A stretch of DNA of 64,000 bases from Polynucleobacter hallstattensis (GTDB taxonomy: Bacteria > Pseudomonadota > Gammaproteobacteria > Burkholderiales > Burkholderiaceae): NCBI RefSeq assembly GCF_018881835.1, contig NZ_JACVPO010000001.1, positions 1,054,001 to 1,118,000 on the forward strand, in the 5' to 3' direction. Shown here in pieces: positions 24,953 through 32,708 of this stretch. The notes under the pieces are model-generated. The model searched no databases. It worked only from the letters and a program-made list of their open reading frames with translations, and had not been told where the DNA came from. Position 1 is the stretch's first letter; every line of letters starts with the position of its first letter. Position numbers and translations under genes: made by a program.

Positions 24953-26623
24953 ATGTCAACATCAACTAAAGCAGCCCCAATGACCGCTGAAGAACGCAAA
25001 GTTATTTTTGCTTCCTCTTTAGGTACGGTTTTTGAGTGGTACGACTTTTATCTTTACGGTTCACTGGCTGCCGTTATCGCCAAGCAATTCTTCTCAGGCC
25101 TAGATGCAGGTTCTGCCTTCATTTTTGCATTGCTTGCGTTTGCTGCCGGCTTTATCGTTCGCCCATTCGGCGCTTTGGTATTCGGTCGCTTAGGTGATTT
25201 GATTGGCCGTAAATACACCTTCTTGGTGACGATTCTCTTGATGGGTGGTGCAACATTCATCGTGGGTATTCTGCCGAACTACGCCAGTATCGGTGTTGCT
25301 GCCCCTGTGATCTTGATCGCGTTACGCATGCTTCAAGGTCTAGCATTGGGCGGTGAGTACGGCGGTGCTGCAACTTACGTTGCTGAGCATGCTCCTCACG
25401 GTAAGCGTGGTGCGTACACATCATGGATTCAGACAACAGCTACTCTTGGCTTGTTCTTGTCCTTGCTCGTGATTTTGTTCACACGTGAATTCACAGGCGC
25501 TAACTTTGACGTTTGGGGCTGGCGTATTCCTTTCATCGCTTCTATCGCATTGTTGGCGATCTCTGTATGGATTCGTTTGTCCATGAATGAGTCACCAGCT
25601 TTCAAGAAGATGAAAGATGAAGGTAAGCTGTCTAAGGCGCCTTTGACAGAGTCATTTGGTCAATGGAAAAACTTGAAGATCGTTATCTTGGCATTGTTTG
25701 GTCTGGTTGCAGGTCAGGCAGTAGTTTGGTACACAGGTCAGTTCTATGCTTTGTTCTACCTCACCCAAGTGTTGAAGGTTGACCCTAAGGCTGCGAACTT
25801 GTTGATTGCTGCTTCTTTGGTAATCGGTACACCATTCTTCGTAGTATTCGGTAGCTTATCTGACAGGATTGGTCGTAAGGTAATCATCATGGCTGGCTTG
25901 TTGTTTGCCATCATTTTGTATATCCCGAACACACCAGTTTCTTTGTTTAACGGCTTAACCCACTTTGCTAACCCAGCATTGGAAAAGGCAATGGCAACTT
26001 CACCAGCAAGCATTACTGCTGATGTGAACGAATGTACTTTCCAGTTCAACCCAACAGGTACTGCGAAGTTCACAAGTTCTTGCGATATTGCAAAGCAGGT
26101 TATGGCTTCTAACTCTGCAAGCTACACAACTATCCCTGGCCCAGCCGGTGGTACTGCAGTTGTGAAGATTGGCGATACAGATATCCAAGGCTACTCTGCT
26201 AAAGGTTTGGCTCCAGCTGATGCGAAAGCAAAAGATGCTGAGTTCAAGAAAGCAATTCGCGAGGCATTGAATGCTGCTGGTTATCCTGCAAAGGCTGATC
26301 CTGCTGCAATCAACTACCCTGCAGTTCTTGCTCTCTTAGTAGTTTTGGTGATCTTGGTAACCATGGTTTATGGCCCAATCGCGGCGATGTTAGTTGAGAT
26401 GTTCCCAACTCGCATTCGCTACACCTCGATGTCCTTGCCATACCACATTGGTAACGGTTGGTTTGGTGGCTTGTTGCCAACGATCTCCTTCGCCTTGGTA
26501 GCGCAAAACGGTAACATTTACTACGGTCTCTGGTACCCAATCATCATCGCTGCGATGACATTGGTAATCGGTGTATTGTTTGTAAAAGAAACTAAAGACG
26601 TAGATATCTACGCTAAAGACTAA
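24953..26623 (+). CDS. MFS metabolite:H+ symporter (MHS family) with periplasmic insertion
   Basis: A 556-residue major-facilitator permease of the MHS type (relatives of ProP, KgtP, ShiA). It has SSLGTVFEWYDFYLYGSLAA at residue 21, the loop 2-3 motif GRLGDLIGRKYTF, RMLQGLALGGEYGGAATYVAEH and the second-half SLSDRIGRKV. Residues about 330-453, between predicted spans 9 and 10, form an unusually long loop facing the periplasm with Cys361 and Cys377 and an Ala/Lys-rich end. The usual MHS length is about 430-460. Codon choice looks biased towards a few codons, suggesting high expression. The substrate is unknown; a carboxylate is plausible from its TRAP neighbour. A strong terminator follows. 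Confidence 0.88.
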   Translation: MSTSTKAAPMTAEERKVIFASSLGTVFEWYDFYLYGSLAAVIAKQFFSGLDAGSAFIFALLAFAAGFIVRPFGALVFGRLGDLIGRKYTFLVTILLMGGATFIVGILPNYASIGVAAPVILIALRMLQGLALGGEYGGAATYVAEHAPHGKRGAYTSWIQTTATLGLFLSLLVILFTREFTGANFDVWGWRIPFIASIALLAISVWIRLSMNESPAFKKMKDEGKLSKAPLTESFGQWKNLKIVILALFGLVAGQAVVWYTGQFYALFYLTQVLKVDPKAANLLIAASLVIGTPFFVVFGSLSDRIGRKVIIMAGLLFAIILYIPNTPVSLFNGLTHFANPALEKAMATSPASITADVNECTFQFNPTGTAKFTSSCDIAKQVMASNSASYTTIPGPAGGTAVVKIGDTDIQGYSAKGLAPADAKAKDAEFKKAIREALNAAGYPAKADPAAINYPAVLALLVVLVILVTMVYGPIAAMLVEMFPTRIRYTSMSLPYHIGNGWFGGLLPTISFALVAQNGNIYYGLWYPIIIAAMTLVIGVLFVKETKDVDIYAKD

Positions 26624-26650
26624 GTTTTATTAGCCTGTTTCAAAAAACTA

Positions 26651-26680
26651 AACCCGACCACTTTGTGGTCGGGTTTTTTT
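26651..26680 (+). terminator. Intrinsic terminator after the MHS permease
   Basis: AACCCGACCAC and GTGGTCGGGTT form an 11-pair stem with a TTT loop, followed by an uninterrupted T-run. It lies 28 bases after the stop and may also serve the convergent MOSC gene on the other strand. Confidence 0.93.
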
Positions 26681-26704
26681 ATTGCCAAAAATACATTACA
26701 GCAA

Positions 26705-27316
26705 TTAATCCCATAGATCTTTTTGATTACCGCGATTAAAGAGGGCTTGATTCTGATCCGAAATAGATATCAGTCTTTGACCCGGCACTACTGAAATGGC
26801 ATCACCCGCTGCAAGTGCACCAGTTTGATTCACCCGCAGGTACCATCCACTAAAGCCTGATTGCAACATCGCTTTGGCTGCACCCTTGTATTTCATCTTG
26901 GCATTGAACTTAAAGCAGGGTTCGCGTAGCTTGACTACAGTAAATTGAAGAGTGCTAATTTGCATTTCATCCCCAACAAATATCTCAGTTTCTAGTAAGC
27001 CTTCAATCGTGAAGTTTTCACCCAGAGCACCTAATGGGAGATTGACGGATTTTTTAGTTTCTCGAGAAAGTAGTTCGTTCCAAAAAGCATAGTGCTCGAT
27101 TGGATAGACGTAAATCGCTTTTTCAATGCCACCATGCACTGACAGATCAGCTTGCTCATCTCCTGCTACGCCTAGTCGGGTGATTTCAATGGGGGTGGGG
27201 GTATCAAGATTACTGATGGACTGTTTATTGATAGCTGAGGCTACCGTTGAATAGTTTGGGTGATGAGATCCAAACAGTGGCATCACTTTGCCGGAGGCTA
27301 TGGAGAGAAGTCGCAT
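26705..27316 (-). CDS. MOSC-domain protein (YiiM-like)
   Basis: A 203-residue MOSC-domain protein. The domain is related to the molybdenum-cofactor sulfurase C-terminus and YiiM-type proteins reduce N-hydroxylated compounds. Family text: DQQADLSVHGGIEKAIYVYP-like segment near residue 52, LGALGENFTIEGL near 96, and the conserved cysteine in VKLREPCFKFNAKM near 130. The open frame extends to 27391, but the extra N-terminus overlaps the divergent gene at 27358; MRLLSIASGKVMPLFG from the ATG at 27316 fits the family. moaC elsewhere in the window shows that the cell makes molybdopterin. Confidence 0.85.
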   Translation of the reverse strand: MRLLSIASGKVMPLFGSHHPNYSTVASAINKQSISNLDTPTPIEITRLGVAGDEQADLSVHGGIEKAIYVYPIEHYAFWNELLSRETKKSVNLPLGALGENFTIEGLLETEIFVGDEMQISTLQFTVVKLREPCFKFNAKMKYKGAAKAMLQSGFSGWYLRVNQTGALAAGDAISVVPGQRLISISDQNQALFNRGNQKDLWD

Positions 27317-27357
27317 AAGTGCTTTGGCTGATAAGATGAAATGAATTAAGAAAGTAA

Positions 27358-27768
27358 ATGATGCCTCTGTATAGATTATTAATGGTAGCAATTCTTTTGA
27401 CGCTTACTAGCCAGACAGCATTTGCTAAGTGGGATGAAGAGCGTGACGTTACTACCAATGGTAAAGATGAGTTGGTTTATTACTTTAAAACCAACGATCA
27501 GGGGCAAAAGCTGGTTTTAGATAAGTATGTCAAGCGCCTGATTTTCATTCAATCTGATCGCCTATATAAGCGTACTATTCGGCTGATTAAAGTAGATGGG
27601 CAATCCATTGAGGTGATGAGTGATCCTTTTTCGCGCTTCCCAGAGCAAACGGCAATCACTTTTGAAAACAAAGATGAGGTCTTGAAGAAACTTTTTTTAG
27701 CCAAGAAAATTGAAGTTTTCGTACGCTATAACCGCGAGGAGAGCTTGAACACTTTCCAAATTCGGTAA
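27358..27768 (+). CDS. Small secreted protein of unknown function
   Basis: A 136-residue protein with a clear Sec signal peptide (hydrophobic residues 5-20, likely cleavage after TAFA). The mature part is charged and mixed alpha/beta in appearance (YYFKTNDQGQKLVLDKYV, RLIFIQSDRLYKRTIRLIKVDG) with no cysteines. I do not recognise the family. Two ATG codons in tandem at 27358 and 27361 can start it. It is divergent from the MOSC gene across about 40 bases and ends about 90 bases before dedA. Confidence 0.65.
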   Translation: MMPLYRLLMVAILLTLTSQTAFAKWDEERDVTTNGKDELVYYFKTNDQGQKLVLDKYVKRLIFIQSDRLYKRTIRLIKVDGQSIEVMSDPFSRFPEQTAITFENKDEVLKKLFLAKKIEVFVRYNREESLNTFQIR

Positions 27769-27857
27769 TCTAATGTTTCTTACTAGTGCCTGTAGCTAAT
27801 ATACCGATGCTGCAATAGGTAAACTAGGGTCTATTACTTTTAATACTCGGGATCCCT

Positions 27858-28511
27858 TTGGACTTCTCTTATCTTTTAGATCTATTTCTTAACCTCGATA
27901 AAAATTTAGCTCTGGTAGCTAATGAGTGGGGTGTCTGGATATACGCCCTGCTTTTTGCCATTATTTTTGTAGAGACAGGCTTTGTCGTGATGCCCTTTTT
28001 ACCTGGGGACTCTCTATTATTTGTAGCTGGCGCTATAGCTGCAGTGGGTGGTTTAGATTTGTGGATGCTGATGGCTTTGTTGACTTTTGCAGCGGTCATT
28101 GGCGATGCTCTGAACTATTCAATTGGACGTTATATCGGCAACCGGGTCTTTTCTTGGGAAAGCTCACGTTGGTTTAATCGCAATGCATTTGATAAGGCGC
28201 ATGCCTTTTATGAAAAATATGGTCCAGTGACGATTGTTTTGGGGCGTTTTATGCCCTTTATTCGAACTTTTGCCCCATTTGTGGCTGGGGTTGCTCACAT
28301 GCGCTATCCCGTGTTCGCTTTTTATAATATCGCTGGCGGCATTCTGTGGGTCTGCAGTTTGACAAGTCTTGGTTTCTTTATTGGTGACAATGCCTGGGTA
28401 AAAAGCAATTTTTCCTTAGTTGCCTTAGCAATGATCATCATTCCAGGCCTACCAGCCCTGTGGATCTTTCTTAAGGAAGTTCTAAAAAAAGTTCAGCTTC
28501 GCGCCAAATAA
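27858..28511 (+). CDS. DedA-family membrane protein
   Basis: A 217-residue inner-membrane protein of the DedA/SNARE-associated family, proton-dependent transporters linked to undecaprenyl-phosphate or lipid recycling and membrane homeostasis. It has ETGFVVMPFLPGDSLLFVAG near residue 40, GDALNYSIGRYIG near 92, and the core FMPFIRTFAPFVAGVAHM with conserved Arg/Pro near 130. The start is a TTG at 27858 with a weak GGGA five bases before it; no better in-frame ATG fits the family N-terminus. The tRNA gene begins 17 bases downstream. Confidence 0.9.
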   Translation: MDFSYLLDLFLNLDKNLALVANEWGVWIYALLFAIIFVETGFVVMPFLPGDSLLFVAGAIAAVGGLDLWMLMALLTFAAVIGDALNYSIGRYIGNRVFSWESSRWFNRNAFDKAHAFYEKYGPVTIVLGRFMPFIRTFAPFVAGVAHMRYPVFAFYNIAGGILWVCSLTSLGFFIGDNAWVKSNFSLVALAMIIIPGLPALWIFLKEVLKKVQLRAK

Positions 28512-28519
28512 GATAAAAT
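28492..28519 (+). promoter_or_regulatory. Candidate tRNA promoter inside the end of dedA
   Basis: TTCAGC (28492-28497), a 16-base spacer and TAAAAT (28514-28519) lie directly before the tRNA, with the -35 part inside the dedA coding end. The match is moderate. Confidence 0.4.
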
Positions 28520-28528
28520 CTCACCTTC

Positions 28529-28605
28529 GGCGATTTAGCTCAGTTGGTTAGAGCGATGGAATCATAATCCACAGGTCCGGGGTTCGAATCCCTGAATCGC
28601 CACCA
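28529..28605 (+). tRNA. tRNA with CAU anticodon (probably elongator tRNA-Met)
   Basis: A 77-base cloverleaf: acceptor GGCGATT pairs with AATCGCC, D-arm GCTC/GAGC, anticodon loop ATCATAA with CAT at positions 34-36, T-arm CGGGG-TTCGAAT-CCCTG, and an encoded 3' CCA. The anticodon stem has an A27-C43 mismatch at its outer pair. CAU can be read as initiator Met, elongator Met or lysidine-modified Ile2. The first base pair (G-C) rules out a typical initiator; Met elongator is preferred over Ile2 from general likeness, not from a proven identity element. Confidence 0.93.
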
Positions 28606-28614
28606 TATTCCTAA

Positions 28615-29049
28615 GCGCTTGCAAAGCATGGACGCCTAAGCGCAGATATTTACAGTCCTCTAAGCCTGTTTCAATCAAAACAGGTCCTCAGCAAAAGTCA
28701 TGTTCATCTGTCAGGTAGTACTCGGATGACAAAAAATATTAAGTGCAGCGACAGTAAGCCGGCAGTTAAGGTTTTAGAAGAATTTCGGCGTTTGGAAGGC
28801 AACTATCCATTACTGGCATTTCATGCTGCCTTTGATGAAGCCATGCTTATTAGCACCCATTCCTCGTTTGGCCTTAAACATCTGCACAATGAATGGCTGG
28901 ACATCGCATTACTTGCCAGAATTACTAGGCTAAACCCTAAAATTTAGTCGCTTGATGATCGACTAGAACTTTTTAGAATTGAGTAGGCTGTCCGCTATCA
29001 AGCTGCGATTGATACATTTGCTACTGCAGAGCGTTTGATGCGCCAATGA
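28615..29049 (+). pseudogene. Degenerate DnaQ-like 3'-5' exonuclease
   Basis: One reading frame can be followed from just after the tRNA to 29049 and resembles the C-terminal two thirds of a DnaQ/PolC-type exonuclease: PLLAFHAAFDEAMLIST (exonuclease II-like motif), NEWLDIALLARIT, then LDDRLELFRIE and YQAAIDTFATAERLMRQ (exonuclease III-like motif with the His changed to Tyr-Gln). TAG stops interrupt it at 28945 and 28984, and the N-terminal catalytic DxE motif is missing. In related bacteria such an exonuclease and a DUF294/CBS protein often sit next to the VC_2705-type symporter found just downstream. The 29050-29249 stretch holds no gene I can identify. Confidence 0.72.
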
Positions 29050-29249
29050 CCTTATCTAACGAAAAAGGTAGTTCATTTGCTAATTTAAGGAGAATTGCCC
29101 AGCAAGCCAACTGGATTCCACGCTATAAAAGCACCCCATAAACCTTTGATTGTGTAGGGGTTTTAATACGGGAAAGCACCGATATATCAAATAGTACAAA
29201 TTTAACATAATCCGATTCATTAGTAGGAATAAAACCTTAGGAAATCTTT

Positions 29250-29546
29250 GTGCTTTTATCTTTAAACATTGCTCAATTGCTTTTATATATTGGCGGGCTT
29301 AGCCTAGCTGGTCAAGGCTTGCTTTATGTTATCGCTGGTCAAGGCAGGGATACCAATTTGTTTTATCAGCTCATCGGCATGGTAAACAAACCATGGACAG
29401 TAATCGCACGCTTTGTTTCGCCAAAGCAAATTGTGGATAGCCAAATCCCATTTGTGGCATTTTGTATTGTCGGTGTTCTTTATATGGCTGTGACCATAGC
29501 AAAGATTGAACATTGCCTCACGATTGGAATTGAAGCATGTCAGTAA
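29250..29546 (+). CDS. Small membrane protein of unknown function
   Basis: A 98-residue protein with two predicted membrane spans (about residues 5-28 and 65-85) separated by a short basic loop with KPWTVIARFVSPKQIVDSQ. It starts at GTG with AGGA seven bases before it. It overlaps the TPR gene by ten bases and so is translationally coupled with it, and the group leads into the DUF4212/symporter pair. I do not recognise a named family, but the position suggests an accessory role for the transporter operon. Confidence 0.72.
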   Translation: MLLSLNIAQLLLYIGGLSLAGQGLLYVIAGQGRDTNLFYQLIGMVNKPWTVIARFVSPKQIVDSQIPFVAFCIVGVLYMAVTIAKIEHCLTIGIEACQ

Positions 29547-30112
29547 AAAGACGCCCTCTCCCTTGGCATATTTTGAAGTGGCGTGCCACCGCAATGATTG
29601 TGCTTGGTATGAAAAATCAGGCAATGGAAGTATTTGAAGAAATGCTCAAGCTGTTTCCAAATGATGCTTATGCCATTAACAGCCTCGCCTTTCTAAAAAC
29701 TGAGTGCGGTGACAAAGAAGGGGCGATTGTTGATTACAAGCGGCTCATATTGTCCCCTGATGCCACGGCAGCCACTTGGTATAACCTCGGCTTTTTGCAA
29801 GAGGAGGTCGGTCAAATTCAGGATGCCGAACACAGCTTTCGGCAAGCCCTCAAAATTAATGAAAAGTTAGATCAAGCTTGGTATGGTCTTGGCTTGGTTC
29901 TAATTCAATTACAACGCTTTGATGAAGCGATCAAAGCCCTCAAGAAGAATACTCAACTTCAACCAATGAGCCCTTACGCTTGGTATCAACTTGCGCGGGT
30001 TTACGTTGAGCGCAATCAGCCTGATGAGGCGACCAAAATTATTCGCCATTTAAAAGAGTTTGAACCTAAATTTGCTAAGCAGCTAGAGCGGGAAACCGGT
30101 TTGGCTGCTTAG
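29537..30112 (+). CDS. Tetratricopeptide-repeat protein
   Basis: A 191-residue soluble protein made almost wholly of TPR units: about residues 17-50, 51-84, 85-118 (WYNLGFLQEEVGQIQDAEHS), 119-152 (WYGLGLVLIQLQRFDEAIKA) and 153-186 (WYQLARVYVERNQPDEATKI). No signal peptide is seen. TPR proteins act as protein-binding scaffolds. It is coupled to the small membrane protein upstream and lies 60 bases before the DUF4212 gene, so it may help assemble or regulate the symporter. Confidence 0.85.
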   Translation: MSVKRRPLPWHILKWRATAMIVLGMKNQAMEVFEEMLKLFPNDAYAINSLAFLKTECGDKEGAIVDYKRLILSPDATAATWYNLGFLQEEVGQIQDAEHSFRQALKINEKLDQAWYGLGLVLIQLQRFDEAIKALKKNTQLQPMSPYAWYQLARVYVERNQPDEATKIIRHLKEFEPKFAKQLERETGLAA

Positions 30113-30172
30113 TGGTTTTTAGTAGTAGGCAACTGTTTTAGAAGTAATTTATTAACTTGAGGAGACACTGTT

Positions 30173-30436
30173 ATGCAATTAACAGAATCGCATAAGCAAT
30201 ATTGGCAGAAAAACCTGAGGATGACAGCATTATTGTTAGCCATCTGGTTTGTTGTGACCTTTGTTGTGGGATATGCTGCGCGCGACCTGAATTTCACCTT
30301 TTTTGGCTGGCCGTTTAGCTTTTGGGTGGGTGCACAGGGAGCATTGGTGGTTTACGTTCTAATTATTGCCTACTATGCGCATTACATGAACAATCTTGAT
30401 AAAGAATACGATTGCGCTGAAGTGGAGGAGGAATAA
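30173..30436 (+). CDS. DUF4212 small subunit of sodium:solute symporter
   Basis: An 87-residue protein with two membrane spans (about residues 20-42 and 53-75) and the family text RDLNFTFFGWPFSFWVGAQGA. DUF4212 proteins are found directly before VC_2705-type sodium:solute symporters and are taken to be their small subunit. GAGGAG stands at the correct distance from the ATG. The next gene begins two bases after its stop. Confidence 0.93.
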   Translation: MQLTESHKQYWQKNLRMTALLLAIWFVVTFVVGYAARDLNFTFFGWPFSFWVGAQGALVVYVLIIAYYAHYMNNLDKEYDCAEVEEE

Positions 30437-30438
30437 TC

Positions 30439-32580
30439 ATGGCCGGAATGACACCTAGTGGTGATGGAAGTATGTTTGGAGGCGGCGGAACTAATGCCGA
30501 TTTTAGAAAGGCGCTAAACAAAGTTTATGCTTTGTACACAGGCGGCTTTATTGCCTTCGTTATTGCTTTAGCTATTGCAGAGCAAATGGGCTTAAGCCGT
30601 GCAATGATTGGTTACGTCTTTTTGGGCGCAACCGTTTTGCTTTATGCCGGCATTGGTGTAATGAGTCGAACCAATGATGCTGCTGAATACTATGTAGCTG
30701 GACGTCGCGTTCCTGCGATCTATAACGGTATGGCAACGGGTGCTGACTGGATGTCAGCTGCGTCCTTTATCGGTATGGCAGGTACTTTGTACTTAACCGG
30801 TTACGGTGGTTTAGCCTTCATTATGGGTTGGACAGGCGGTTACTGTTTAGTGGCTTTGTTCTTAGCCCCTTATCTTCGTAAATTCGGTCAGTTCACGATC
30901 CCAGACTTTTTGGGCGCGCGCTATGACGGTAATCTTCCACGCTTTATCGGAATTTTTGCGGCGATTTTATGCTCCTTCACATATGTGGTTGCGCAGATTT
31001 ATGGTGTTGGTTTGATTACAACCCGTTTAGCTGGTGTGCCATTTGAAGTGGGTATTTTCTTAGGTTTGGCTGGCATTTTGGTATGTTCGTTCTTGGGTGG
31101 TATGCGTGCTGTTACTTGGACACAAGTAGCCCAGTACATCATCTTGATCATTGCTTACATGATTCCAGTGGTTTGGTTATCAGTTAAGCAAACGAATAAT
31201 CCAATTCCACAGGCTGTCTATGGATACCAGTTGGAAAAAGTAACTGCAAAAGAAGCAGAATTAATTAAAGATCCAAAAGAGTTAGAAGTGCGCGCGATTT
31301 TCAAAGCACGTGCTGATGCTTTTGGTGAAAAATTAAAAGACGTTCCTGCTGCGCTGGCTGCTGATAAAGCAGCTGCTGAGACAAAAGTGGCTGATTTAAA
31401 AGCTGCAAATGCTCCCGCGGAAGAGTTGGCTGCTGCTGAAAAAGCGCTAGCTGCTGTTCCAAAGGATGCTGAAGCAGCTAAAAAAGCTTGGACAGCGGGC
31501 AAAACTGGAGCAGAGAATCGCTCTAAGCCGCTTGCTAATATGCCACGCCATGCTCAGCAGTTTGCGGGTGATCCCGAAGGTGATGAGAAAGCACGCACGG
31601 CATTTGATACCTCACGTCGTAATTTCTTAGCATTGATCTTCTGTTTGATGGTGGGTACAGCGGCATTGCCACACATTCTGATGCGCTTTTACACGACCCC
31701 GTCGGTAAAGCAAGCACGTGAGTCTGTGACATGGTCCTTGTTCTTCATCTTCTTGCTTTACTTCACTGCACCTGCTTTGGCAGTGTTGGTTAAGTATGAG
31801 ATCTTTACGATGTTGGTGGGAACGCCATTTGATCAACTGCCAGCCTGGATCGCGCAATGGAATAAGGTTGATGCCACTTTATTATCAGTAGCTGATATCA
31901 ATAAAGATGGTATTTTCCAGCTGGCTGAAATGACCATTGGTGGTGACATCATTGTTCTGGCAACCCCCGAAATTGGTGGTTTGCCATACGTGATCTCAGG
32001 CATGGTTGCTGCTGGTGGTTTGGCGGCAGCGCTGTCAACAGCGGATGGATTGTTGCTGACCATTGCAAACGCCTTGTCACATGACCTTTACTACAAAATG
32101 ATCAACCCAAATGCCCCAGCTAGCAAACGTGTTTTGATTTCTAAAGCACTATTGTTGGTTGTAGCTCTGGCAGCCGCATATGTGGCTGCGCAGAAACCGG
32201 CTGACATCTTGTTCTTAGTGGGCGCAGCGTTCTCCTTTGCTGGCGCAGCGTTCTTCCCAGCACTTACCCTCGGTATTTTCTGGAAGCGCGCTACAAAAGC
32301 AGGTGCATGTATTGGCATGGTCGGCGGCTTAGGTTTGACCTTCTACTACATGGTCATGACTCAGCCTTGGTTGCGTGGCATATTTGGTGTCACATCACCG
32401 ATTGAACTTTGGTATGGAATTGCGCCAATTTCAGCTGGTGTCTTTGGTATACCGCTTGGCTTTGCATTGATTTTCTTGGTGAGCTTGGTAACCCCAGCCC
32501 CACGTAAAGATATTCAAGATTTGATTGATCACGTTCGTTATCCAACATTGCGTGGAGACATCAATACACAAGCTAGTTAA
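30439..32580 (+). CDS. VC_2705-type sodium:solute symporter (acetate-permease-like)
   Basis: A 713-residue inner-membrane symporter related to ActP/SSS-family acetate or short-chain acid permeases. N-terminal half: MATGADWMSAASFIGMAG near residue 98, ADWMSA being typical. About residues 265-390 form a hydrophilic Ala/Lys/Glu-rich insertion, probably a coiled or helical loop. Residues 486-497 (DINKDGIFQLAE) fit an EF-hand calcium loop exactly. The second half has GMVAAGGLAAALSTADGLLL near 520. It forms an operon with the DUF4212 subunit. Acetate or another small monocarboxylate is the likely substrate, by family inference. A strong UUCG terminator follows. Confidence 0.9.
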   Translation: MAGMTPSGDGSMFGGGGTNADFRKALNKVYALYTGGFIAFVIALAIAEQMGLSRAMIGYVFLGATVLLYAGIGVMSRTNDAAEYYVAGRRVPAIYNGMATGADWMSAASFIGMAGTLYLTGYGGLAFIMGWTGGYCLVALFLAPYLRKFGQFTIPDFLGARYDGNLPRFIGIFAAILCSFTYVVAQIYGVGLITTRLAGVPFEVGIFLGLAGILVCSFLGGMRAVTWTQVAQYIILIIAYMIPVVWLSVKQTNNPIPQAVYGYQLEKVTAKEAELIKDPKELEVRAIFKARADAFGEKLKDVPAALAADKAAAETKVADLKAANAPAEELAAAEKALAAVPKDAEAAKKAWTAGKTGAENRSKPLANMPRHAQQFAGDPEGDEKARTAFDTSRRNFLALIFCLMVGTAALPHILMRFYTTPSVKQARESVTWSLFFIFLLYFTAPALAVLVKYEIFTMLVGTPFDQLPAWIAQWNKVDATLLSVADINKDGIFQLAEMTIGGDIIVLATPEIGGLPYVISGMVAAGGLAAALSTADGLLLTIANALSHDLYYKMINPNAPASKRVLISKALLLVVALAAAYVAAQKPADILFLVGAAFSFAGAAFFPALTLGIFWKRATKAGACIGMVGGLGLTFYYMVMTQPWLRGIFGVTSPIELWYGIAPISAGVFGIPLGFALIFLVSLVTPAPRKDIQDLIDHVRYPTLRGDINTQAS

Positions 32581-32621
32581 GTTGTCAGATTGATTCTCGG
32601 GTTTATCCCCGAGGCTTTATA

Positions 32622-32650
32622 GACCCGCTCTTCGGAGCGGGTTTTTTATT
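32622..32650 (+). terminator. UUCG-loop terminator after the symporter
   Basis: ACCCGCTC-TTCG-GAGCGGGT with a following T-run is a strong intrinsic terminator. A smaller hairpin, CTCGGG-TTTATC-CCCGAG (32596-32613), stands just before it. Confidence 0.95.
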
Positions 32651-32708
32651 GCACATCAAACAAATTAGAGTCTCAAATAATGTAGATTTCATCTTTATAC
32701 TTATTGGT

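Noticed and set aside
28665-28684. CCTGTTT-CAATCA-AAACAGG hairpin after the tRNA
   Set aside because: No T-run follows and it lies inside the degenerate exonuclease frame; probably chance.
29129-29165. CCCC...GGGGTTTT resembling a terminator
   Set aside because: Only four reliable pairs with a long irregular loop.
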